Shown here: positions 5,609 to 12,082 of the stretch, piece by piece
Numbering within the stretch: position 1 is the stretch's first letter
Layout of the letters: every line of letters begins with the position of its first letter
Source of the DNA: Chitinophagaceae bacterium
GTDB lineage: Bacteria > Bacteroidota > Bacteroidia > Chitinophagales > Chitinophagaceae
Direction: 5' to 3'
Assembly: GCA_019454915.1 (NCBI GenBank)
Contig: JACFNM010000108.1
Span: 1 to 12,082 of the forward strand
DNA length: 12,082 bases
Made by a program: the position numbers and the translations under genes
Notes under the pieces: model-generated
Told to the model about the DNA's origin: nothing
The model's input: the letters and a program-made list of their open reading frames with translations, nothing else
Databases searched by the model: none

Positions 5609-7549
5609 ATGTCTGAAGAAAACAAGATTATTAACCAGGAAGCCCCGGAGGCATCCGCAAACGCTGATACACAGGAGGTAGCTCAGGCGCCTGCAGCGAC
5701 ATCAACAGAACCTGTGATTGAATCTGTACCTGAAAAACCTGTTTCTGCGCATGATGACTTTGACTGGAGCATTGATAAGCGCAACGTTTCTTCCTATAGC
5801 CAGGAGGAAAAAGAAAAGTACGATGCTGTTTATGAAGGTACTTTTAAAGCTATTTCAGACAATGAAATGGTGGAAGGAACCGTGGTGGCACTCACCAAAA
5901 CGGATGTGGTCATTAATATTGGTTTTAAGAGTGATGGTTTGATTTCTTTCAATGAATTTCGTGATCTGCCCGGACTGAAGATTGGTGACGTGGTGGAAGT
6001 GATGGTGGTGGAAAAAGAAGACAGAGAAGGTCATCTGCATCTGAGCCGTAAGCAGGCCCGTATTTCCCGCGCCTGGGAGCGTATTGTTGAGTTGCATAAT
6101 ACCGGCGATGTAGTAACCGGTGTGGTAACCAGCAAGACGAAAGGCGGTCTGATCGTTGACATATTCGGTATGGAAACCTTCCTGCCGGGTTCTCAGATTG
6201 ACGTGAAGCCCGTTACGGATTATGATCAGTTTGTGGGAAAAACAATGGAATTCAAAGTCGTGAAGATCAATGAAGCGATTAAGAATGCCGTTGTTTCTCA
6301 TAAGGCGCTTATCGAAAGCGATATAGAGGCACAACGTGCTGAAATTATGAGCAAACTGGAAAAAGGCCAGGTACTGGAAGGAACCATCAAGAACATTACC
6401 GACTTCGGTGCATTCCTGGATCTGGGAGGATTGGACGGACTGCTGTATATTACCGACATCAGTTGGGGACGCATCAGTCACCCGAGCGAAGTGCTGAAGA
6501 TGGATCAGAAGCTCAATGTGGTGGTGCTTGATTTCGATGATGATAAAAAGCGTATCAGCCTTGGATTAAAGCAACTGACACCGCATCCGTGGGATACTTT
6601 ACCCGAAACGATTATGGAAGGACTGGTGGTGAAAGGAAAAGTAGTGAATATCGAAGACTATGGTGCATTTCTCGAAATATTGCCCGGTGTGGAAGGATTG
6701 GTGCATGTAAGTGAAATCACCTGGGCGAATACACCTATCAATGCGAAGGAATTCTTTAAGCTGGGTGATGAGCATGAAGCGAAGATTGTGACCCTGGATA
6801 AAGAAACCAGGAAAATGAGTTTGTCTATCAAGCAACTCACGCCTGATCCCTGGAATGAAATAGAAACTAAGTATCCGGTAGAAAGCACCCACAAAGGTTT
6901 GGTAAAGAATATCACGCCATACGGTGTCTTCGTTGAACTGGAATCGGGCATTGGCGGTATGATTCATATCAGTGATCTGAGCTGGTTGAAACGGTTTAAC
7001 CACCCGAGTGAATACACAAAGGTTGGCGCCGATATAGATGTGATGATCCTGGGTATTGATAAAGAGAACCGTAAACTACAACTGTGTCATAAGCAGTTGG
7101 AAGAAGTTCCGTGGAATGCGCTCCAGGATACTTTTGCCGTAGGCACGATACATGAAGGAGCCGTTATACGTAAGGATGAGAAGGGAGCCGTGGTTCAGTT
7201 ACCCTATGGATTGGAAGGCTTTGCGCCCAACAGGCATCTGGCAAAAGAAGACGGAAAGTCTATCGGTGCTGATGAGACCAGCCAGTTTATGGTGATTGAA
7301 TTTGACCGGAATGAGAAGCGTATTGTACTCAGCCATACCAGGCTCTGGGAACAGGCAAAAGCCACTGAAAAAGAAGCAGAGAACAAAGAGAGAAAAGTGG
7401 AAGCTGCAAAAACCAGAAAAGCGATGAAGGATATCCAGAGCAAAGTGGAAAAGACCACGCTGGGTGACTTAGGGGTGCTTGCAGATATAAAGAAGAAGAT
7501 AGAACAGGGAGGAGGGGAAAAGCCCGGTGAAGCGCCGAAAGCCGAATAA
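5609..7549 (+). CDS. rpsA: 30S ribosomal protein S1
   Basis: A 646-residue RNA-binding protein bS1, made of six S1 (OB-fold) repeats at about residues 85-148, 166-233, 253-322, 338-410, 425-496 and 511-577. In well-studied bacteria bS1 helps the 30S subunit capture and unfold mRNA. Repeats 3-5 are most canonical, with the phrases FGAFLDLGGLDGLLYITDISW, YGAFLEILPGVEGLVHVSEI and YGVFVELESGIGGMIHISDLSW. Repeat 6 is the most divergent. An acidic, Ala/Pro/Glu-rich N-terminal extension (1-50) and a highly charged Lys/Glu C-terminal tail (580-646) flank the repeats. The ATG at 5609 follows the promoter and hairpin directly and has no Shine-Dalgarno sequence. It is monocistronic, with an intrinsic terminator after the stop. 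Confidence 0.97.
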   Translation: MSEENKIINQEAPEASANADTQEVAQAPAATSTEPVIESVPEKPVSAHDDFDWSIDKRNVSSYSQEEKEKYDAVYEGTFKAISDNEMVEGTVVALTKTDVVINIGFKSDGLISFNEFRDLPGLKIGDVVEVMVVEKEDREGHLHLSRKQARISRAWERIVELHNTGDVVTGVVTSKTKGGLIVDIFGMETFLPGSQIDVKPVTDYDQFVGKTMEFKVVKINEAIKNAVVSHKALIESDIEAQRAEIMSKLEKGQVLEGTIKNITDFGAFLDLGGLDGLLYITDISWGRISHPSEVLKMDQKLNVVVLDFDDDKKRISLGLKQLTPHPWDTLPETIMEGLVVKGKVVNIEDYGAFLEILPGVEGLVHVSEITWANTPINAKEFFKLGDEHEAKIVTLDKETRKMSLSIKQLTPDPWNEIETKYPVESTHKGLVKNITPYGVFVELESGIGGMIHISDLSWLKRFNHPSEYTKVGADIDVMILGIDKENRKLQLCHKQLEEVPWNALQDTFAVGTIHEGAVIRKDEKGAVVQLPYGLEGFAPNRHLAKEDGKSIGADETSQFMVIEFDRNEKRIVLSHTRLWEQAKATEKEAENKERKVEAAKTRKAMKDIQSKVEKTTLGDLGVLADIKKKIEQGGGEKPGEAPKAE

Positions 7550-7573
7550 ATCACTTTTTTACGAATAATATGT

Positions 7574-7608
7574 AAAATCCGCATGGGTATTTTCCCGGCG
7601 GATTTTTT
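7574..7608 (+). terminator. Intrinsic terminator of rpsA
   Basis: AAAATCCGC (7574-7582) pairs perfectly with GCGGATTTT (7598-7606), and an inner GGG (7585-7587) can pair with CCC (7594-7596). The right arm runs into a T tract ending at 7608. It lies 25 bases past the rpsA stop and isolates rpsA from the downstream peptidase gene. Confidence 0.85.
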
Positions 7609-7636
7609 GTTTCTCACTGGATTGAGTTCTAACTTG
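7606..7636 (+). promoter_or_regulatory. Weak promoter candidate for the M28 peptidase gene
   Basis: TTTG (7606-7609), overlapping the terminator T tract, is followed after 20 bases by TAACTTG (7630-7636), which resembles TAnnTTTG with one base missing. Spacing and position about 35 bases before the GTG start are reasonable, but the -7 match is imperfect. Confidence 0.2.
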
Positions 7637-7669
7637 TAGAGAAATTTATGCATTAAATCATTTTCAGTT

Positions 7670-9889
7670 GTGAAAAAGATTCTCTTCCTTTCTGCATCTT
7701 TACTTTATTTTGGTTGGCTTGCAGCCCAGGTAGTCAGCGCTTCCGATAATAAATCTCCAGCGGATGAGGCGCAATCGGCCATTGAAAAAACTTTTGATGA
7801 ATCATTTAGTACTGAGTATATCGGTCAAATGATACGGCAGTTATCGTACAAGCCTCATCACCTGGGTTCTCCTGCCGGAAAAGAAGTGGCAGATAGTATT
7901 TTGACCGCTTTTCGCCGGTATGGATGGGAGGCGAACCTCAACGTGTACAAGGTCTTATTCCCTACCCCGAAAATCCGAATCCTGGAATTGATATCTCCGA
8001 CCAAATATAAAGCCGTGCTTCGTGAACCAGCCGTGAAGGAGACCTACCCCAGCGAAGAAGCGGACGGACTGCCTCCTTATAATGCGTGGAGCCCCGACGG
8101 GGATGTAACCGCCCCGCTGATTTTTGTCAATTACGGACTTCCTGCCGACTATGAAATGTTGGATCGGATGGGTATTTCTGTGAAAGGAAAAATAGTGATA
8201 GCAAAATATGGACGTAGCTGGCGGGGCATTAAACCCAAGATAGCCCAGGAGCGTGGTGCGGTGGGATGTATTATCTATTCAGACCCCGGAGATGATGGAT
8301 TTGCTGCCGGCGAGGTATACCCAATAGGTCCTTATAAAAATGAGTTTGCCGTTCAGCGGGGAAGCGTCATGGACTTGCCGGTTCACCCCGGCGATCCCAT
8401 TACCCCCGGAACAGGCGCTACGGAGAATGCCCTAAGAATAGATAAGAAAGACGCCACTAATCTGCTGAAGATTCCGGTGCTACCGATAAGCTATCATGAT
8501 GCCGGGCCTTTATTGAAATCGTTGCGTGGCAGGGTAGTGCCTGCGGGGTGGCAGGGTGGACTGCCATTTACCTATCATATTGGCGATGGAACAGCAACGG
8601 TGCATCTAAAATTATCTTTCAACTGGGATTTGGTTCCGTGCCATAACGTGATTGCGACCCTGAGAGGAACCGTTTATCCGGATGAGTGGGTAGTCAGAGG
8701 CAACCACCATGACGCCTGGGTGAATGGCGCTAATGATCCGGTCAGCGGTGTGGCGGCTTTGTTAGCAGAAGCCAAAGCATTGGGTGAATTACTAAAGACA
8801 GGGTGGAAGCCCAAACGAACTATTGTGTATTGCGCATGGGACGGAGAAGAACCCGCTCTCTTGGGTTCTACGGAATATGTGGAAGACAACCTGAAAGAGC
8901 TACAGGAAAAAGCTGTGGTTTATATCAATTCGGATGGGAACGGAAGAGGCTTTTTGCATGCGGGAGGCTCTCACGCACTCGAGAATTTCGTCAATGAAGT
9001 AGCGGGTGGTATTACGGATCCACAGACGAATGTAAGTGTTTTGCAAAGGGTACTTGCCCGTAATGCGATCAATACGGTAGGGGCGGAGGCCCGGAAAAAA
9101 GCGATGGGAAAACACAGGTTGGAGTTGAGCGCCCTGGGCTCCGGATCGGACTTCACTCCGTTTCTTCAGTTTGCCGGTATTCCTTCTCTAAATATAGCTT
9201 TTGGTGGAGAGGATGGGAGCGGAGAATATCACACCCGTTATGATACTTATGATAATTTCAGAAGATTTATTGACCCCGGTTTTCATTATGGAAAGGTATT
9301 GGCACAAACCATCGGACATTCCGTCCTGCGGCTTGCGAATGCAGATATTTTGCCCTTCCGGTATGGTTCATTGAGTAAGACCATCGAAACCTACGGGCTT
9401 CAGGTGGCGAACTTATTGAAAACGATGAGGGAGGACACTCAAACGGATAATGTAGTAAAAAATCAAAACCTGTATGCTGTCACAACGGATACCGCCAAAC
9501 ACATCAACGCTCCGTTGGTTCACAGCCCGGTGCCTTTCCTTGATTTCTCTTCACTGGAAAATGCACTTGCCTCTTTCAATACAACAGCGGATAGTTTGGA
9601 TGCATTTTTGAAGACGCAACCGAAAGATGCAAATTCGACTGAAAAAATCAATAGAGTATTGTACACCGCCGAACAACAATTGCTTTTACCGCAGGGTTTG
9701 CCTGGTCGTCCGTGGTATAAGCACTGTATTTATGCTCCGGGTTTGTATACGGGTTATGGGGTTAAGACCTTGCCGGAGATACGTGAGGCCATTGAACAAC
9801 GCGATTGGTCAGAAGCACAGCAGGGAATAAATAATGCAGCGGCGGCTATTACGAGGCTCAGGGAGCATCTGCAAACGATTTTGAATTGA
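7670..9889 (+). CDS. Secreted M28 family metallopeptidase (glutamate carboxypeptidase II/PSMA-like)
   Basis: A 739-residue exported di-zinc aminopeptidase/carboxypeptidase-type enzyme. Residues 1-20 form a signal peptide ending LAAQ. A protease-associated (PA) domain is inserted at about 148-300, the M28 catalytic domain covers roughly 315-555, and a transferrin-receptor-like helical dimerisation domain the end (about 615-735). Aligned by eye with human PSMA, the metal ligands are intact: His346 (GNHHD), Asp356 (NDP), Glu394, Asp422 (YINSD) and His521 (EYHT), with Glu393 as general base. PSMA's arginine patch and C-terminal Lys-Tyr pair are not recognisable, so glutamate specificity should not be assumed. 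The GTG at 7670 is chosen because it starts a proper signal peptide and no upstream in-frame ATG was seen. It is convergent with the M1 peptidase gene and likely digests peptides outside the cytoplasm. Confidence 0.92.
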   Translation: MKKILFLSASLLYFGWLAAQVVSASDNKSPADEAQSAIEKTFDESFSTEYIGQMIRQLSYKPHHLGSPAGKEVADSILTAFRRYGWEANLNVYKVLFPTPKIRILELISPTKYKAVLREPAVKETYPSEEADGLPPYNAWSPDGDVTAPLIFVNYGLPADYEMLDRMGISVKGKIVIAKYGRSWRGIKPKIAQERGAVGCIIYSDPGDDGFAAGEVYPIGPYKNEFAVQRGSVMDLPVHPGDPITPGTGATENALRIDKKDATNLLKIPVLPISYHDAGPLLKSLRGRVVPAGWQGGLPFTYHIGDGTATVHLKLSFNWDLVPCHNVIATLRGTVYPDEWVVRGNHHDAWVNGANDPVSGVAALLAEAKALGELLKTGWKPKRTIVYCAWDGEEPALLGSTEYVEDNLKELQEKAVVYINSDGNGRGFLHAGGSHALENFVNEVAGGITDPQTNVSVLQRVLARNAINTVGAEARKKAMGKHRLELSALGSGSDFTPFLQFAGIPSLNIAFGGEDGSGEYHTRYDTYDNFRRFIDPGFHYGKVLAQTIGHSVLRLANADILPFRYGSLSKTIETYGLQVANLLKTMREDTQTDNVVKNQNLYAVTTDTAKHINAPLVHSPVPFLDFSSLENALASFNTTADSLDAFLKTQPKDANSTEKINRVLYTAEQQLLLPQGLPGRPWYKHCIYAPGLYTGYGVKTLPEIREAIEQRDWSEAQQGINNAAAAITRLREHLQTILN

Positions 9890-10025
9890 ATGACGACTTT
9901 ACTTTATCCGCTTTCGATAATATCTCCTCATTGATCTGACTGCATAGCCTATAGGGCAGCAGCATCGCTAAGCCATACAGACATCGAACAGCGTACTGAA
10001 CCAGGGATGATACACGGTTTATCAC
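9858..10025 (-). other. Uncertain 55-codon reading frame between the peptidase genes
   Basis: A minus-strand frame opens at GTG (10023-10025) and closes at TGA (9858-9860), giving 55 residues. It overlaps the last 32 bases of the M28 gene in antisense. The predicted peptide has a hydrophobic stretch (about residues 8-28, including CLYGLAMLLPYRLC) followed by a polar, Lys/Ser-rich tail, so it could be a single-span membrane peptide, a remnant of a larger gene or chance. There is no ATG start at the front, no Shine-Dalgarno sequence and no clear promoter. I do not recognise a family. Confidence 0.15.
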
Positions 10026-10048
10026 GGCCCGTTATTTTTTCCGGTGAT
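10021..10048. repeat. Imperfect stem-loop in the convergent gap
   Basis: ATCACGG (10021-10027) can pair with CCGGTGAT (10041-10048) with one bulged G, enclosing a T-rich loop (10028-10040). It lies five bases before a stronger stem-loop. Together they may mark transcript ends for the facing genes. Confidence 0.3.
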
Positions 10049-10052
10049 AGTG

Positions 10053-10087
10053 CAGCGCCCGCATGGGGTAATACCATGTGGGCGCTG
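10053..10087. terminator. Long GC-rich stem-loop between convergent genes, probable bidirectional transcript end
   Basis: CAGCGCCC (10053-10060) pairs with GGGCGCTG (10080-10087) and CATGG (10062-10066) with CCATG (10074-10078). A G-T pair sits between, giving a 14-base-pair stem with a seven-base loop, GGTAATA. It lies 164 bases past the M28 stop and 40 bases past the M1 stop. Neither side has a run of Ts, so it is not a classical intrinsic terminator. It may instead protect 3' ends or assist termination in both directions. Confidence 0.45.
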
Positions 10088-10126
10088 ACATGCTCATTTC
10101 AATAATCAGATAGTCCGAAACAGTCC

Positions 10127-12082
10127 TTATTTCACCCACACATTATTGGAATCGTCCACATCCGGAAATACATGATCGGGATCAATGACTACTTTGTTGA
10201 GCGCTTCACCCGAATTTATCTTTACTATCCATTCGCTATTGTTCTGCCATACTTCTATGGGCAGTTTTATGCGCCCGCTTTTACCGCCAACCGTAGTATA
10301 TTCTATCACGACCGGCATCGCCATCTGGCCCGCATTTTCTATAGTGAGCAAAGCGCCCTGCTTCGGATCGCCGTTCACGTATTCCACTTTTCTGAGCACC
10401 TGGTCCAGGGCATAATTGTTCAAAAACATTCCCTTCCAGAACCAGCCCAGGTCTTCTCCTGCACCGTTTTCCATGCTTCTGAAGAAATCCCAGGGAGTGG
10501 GATGTTTATACGCCCAGTCTCTTATATAATTTCTGAAGGCGTAGTCAAACCTCTCTTCTCCTAAGATTTGATTCCTTAGCAATTCCAGCGCGTAACCGGG
10601 TTTGAAATAAAGCAGGTTGCCGATATTTCGCTCTTTCATCGCGTCCGGTGTATTAAAGATAGTTTCCGATTGCGGGCCGAACATATATCCTATCTGGTGC
10701 GGATCTCGTCTTCGGGGTTGATATTCCCCGTTATTGAATTCCTCTGTGGAGATATTATTGAGGAAGGTATTAAAGCCCTCGTCCTGCCAGCCGTACCTTC
10801 TTTCATTGCTTCCTACGATCATCGGAAACCAGGTATGCCCAAACTCGTGGTCGGTTACGCCCCACAGGCTGGCTCCTGTGGCCCGTGCACTACAAAATAC
10901 AATAGCCGGGTATTCCATGCCGCCCACATTGCTCGCCACGTTTACCGCCGAATAGTAAGGATAAGGATACCAGCGCTTTGAATAGTTTTCTATCGCCACC
11001 TTGGTATATTCTGTGGAGCGGCCCCAGGCATTCTTTCCATCGGATTCCGCCGGATATACCGACATTGCTAACCCTTTCTTTCCATCCGGCAGGTTCATCC
11101 TCGCGGCATCCCATATAAAAGCGCGGGAAGCCGCCCAGGCAAAGTCACGGGCGTTACTGATTTTAAAATGCCAGGTAAGTTGTGGTGAGGCCGGCTGTTC
11201 TTTTGCTTTACCGATTTCATCTTTTTTTCGGATCATAACCGTCTGGTCACTTTCTTTCGCCTTGTTGTAGCGTTCCAATTGGGTGGACGTTAACACGTCT
11301 TTTGGGTTTTGCAGTTCCCCCGAACCGGCTACAATCATACCGGACGGAACCGTGATCTTAACGTCAAAATTGCCATATTCAAGATAAAACTCGCTGGCGC
11401 CGAGATACGGGTCCGTGTTCCAGCCCCTGATATCATCAAATACACAGACCCTCGGATACCATTGAGCGACGGCAAAAATATCACCGTTTTTGGTATTCAA
11501 AATCCCGGTTCTGTCTGCACCGTATTGAGGAATAGTGAAGCGATAAACCAACTTGAGTTTCAGTTCTCCTTTTTGAGGCGCAACGGGCTTATCTAAACGA
11601 ACCTGCATGCGCGTATCAGATAGTACATAATTCGCCTTTGTTTCAGATTGTCCGTTTAGAATGGAAACAGACTGAAATCGGAACCCCCCTTTAAAATCGC
11701 TGTTGGCATCGCCGTAACGGCTACGTCCGGTGGCGGGCATTTTTGCGTGTCCCCGTGAAGTGTCGTTGAATAAATTCTGATCCAACTGAAGCCAGATAAA
11801 GGGTAGTGGATGCGGACTGTTATTTTTATAACTCAAAATGACGGTCGCGGTCACTTCATTGGCTTGTTCATCTAACCGGGCATCCATCTCATAGTCTGCC
11901 TGGTTTTGCCAGTAGGCGGGACCCGGCGCCCCGTTTGCTCCGCGGAATTCATTGCCGTTATAGGTATAAAATAAGGGAGAGAATAACGCATGATAATCGT
12001 ATCCGTTACTGTTTGTCGTCGTAAACTGGGCTTCTGAAATAAATACCGAAAGGATTGAAATCAGTACCAGGATTGTTTTCTT
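10127..12082 (-). CDS. M1 family metallopeptidase (aminopeptidase-like), partial at the 5' end
   Basis: The frame stays open to the window edge, giving 651 visible residues. The first codons encode [13 protein letters not shown] and continue to a cleavage-like SEAQ, a signal peptide that appears to lack only its initiating Met, which should lie just right of the window. An internal Met (codon 11885-11887) is not the start. An N-terminal beta-rich M1 domain is followed by the exopeptidase motif GGMEYP (visible residues 387-392), the zinc site HEFGH (412-416) with the third ligand 18 residues later (Glu435, in WQDEGFNTF), and a likely catalytic Tyr492 (YFKPG). The enzyme should remove N-terminal residues from peptides in the periplasm or at the surface. 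It ends in a beta-rich region after the catalytic helices. It faces the M28 peptidase gene. Confidence 0.92.
   Translation of the reverse strand, partial: KKTILVLISILSVFISEAQFTTTNSNGYDYHALFSPLFYTYNGNEFRGANGAPGPAYWQNQADYEMDARLDEQANEVTATVILSYKNNSPHPLPFIWLQLDQNLFNDTSRGHAKMPATGRSRYGDANSDFKGGFRFQSVSILNGQSETKANYVLSDTRMQVRLDKPVAPQKGELKLKLVYRFTIPQYGADRTGILNTKNGDIFAVAQWYPRVCVFDDIRGWNTDPYLGASEFYLEYGNFDVKITVPSGMIVAGSGELQNPKDVLTSTQLERYNKAKESDQTVMIRKKDEIGKAKEQPASPQLTWHFKISNARDFAWAASRAFIWDAARMNLPDGKKGLAMSVYPAESDGKNAWGRSTEYTKVAIENYSKRWYPYPYYSAVNVASNVGGMEYPAIVFCSARATGASLWGVTDHEFGHTWFPMIVGSNERRYGWQDEGFNTFLNNISTEEFNNGEYQPRRRDPHQIGYMFGPQSETIFNTPDAMKERNIGNLLYFKPGYALELLRNQILGEERFDYAFRNYIRDWAYKHPTPWDFFRSMENGAGEDLGWFWKGMFLNNYALDQVLRKVEYVNGDPKQGALLTIENAGQMAMPVVIEYTTVGGKSGRIKLPIEVWQNNSEWIVKINSGEALNKVVIDPDHVFPDVDDSNNVWVK

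Noticed and set aside
5855..6481. Long 208-codon minus-strand open frame inside rpsA
   Set aside because: It lies wholly antisense to two S1 repeats, is unusually His/Asn/Phe-rich as expected from reversed S1 codons, and has no family resemblance.
9890..9934. Short plus-strand frame starting at the ATG just after the M28 stop
   Set aside because: Only 14 codons, with no recognisable signal; treated as chance.
7670..12082. Possible novel peptidase-based system formed by the facing M28 and M1 genes
   Set aside because: The genes are convergent, separated by stem-loops, and each resembles a common stand-alone secreted peptidase of Bacteroidota; nothing ties them into one unit.

Overview
The window looks like an ordinary chromosomal segment from a member of the Bacteroidota, probably the Chitinophagaceae/Chitinophagales (an inference from protein style, not a database result). 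Three things point there. Several genes are preceded by the Bacteroidota-type -7 element TAnnTTTG (TATCTTTG, TACTTTTG) rather than a sigma70-type -35/-10 pair. Starts generally lack Shine-Dalgarno sequences. The proteins include a six-repeat ribosomal protein S1, an FtsK with the Walker A variant GATGQGKS, and secreted M28 and M1 peptidases with 'AQ'-type signal peptide ends.

Left part (1-4801), all on the minus strand. In transcription order it holds a glutaryl-CoA-dehydrogenase-like acyl-CoA dehydrogenase, shikimate kinase (aroK) 11 bases later, and a small four-helix DUF423 membrane protein whose start overlaps the aroK stop. These three look like one operon. After a 110-base gap with its own promoter comes ftsK, the DNA translocase for terminal chromosome segregation. 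A further minus-strand promoter element at the left edge points to a gene just outside the window.

Middle (4920-7610). A minus-strand DinB/DUF1572-type putative metal-binding protein is divergent from rpsA (30S ribosomal protein S1) across a 236-base AT-rich region. That region holds a well-placed Bacteroidota promoter for rpsA, a short hairpin at the predicted 5' end of the rpsA mRNA, and a 10-base palindrome beside the DinB start. rpsA ends in a clear intrinsic terminator.

Right part (7670-12082). Two exported metallopeptidases face each other: a glutamate-carboxypeptidase-II/PSMA-like M28 enzyme (+) and an M1 aminopeptidase-like enzyme (-). The M1 gene runs off the right edge, apparently lacking only its start codon. 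The 237-base gap between them contains two stem-loops and a 55-codon minus-strand reading frame of uncertain status. Both enzymes probably process peptides in the periplasm or at the cell surface.

No gene-free stretch exceeds 300 bases. I see no tRNA, rRNA, CRISPR array, insertion sequence, phage gene, toxin-antitoxin or defence module, and no convincing undescribed system. The points worth a second look are regulatory (the rpsA leader), structural (the hairpins between the peptidase genes) and enzymological (the altered specificity pocket of the M28 protein).
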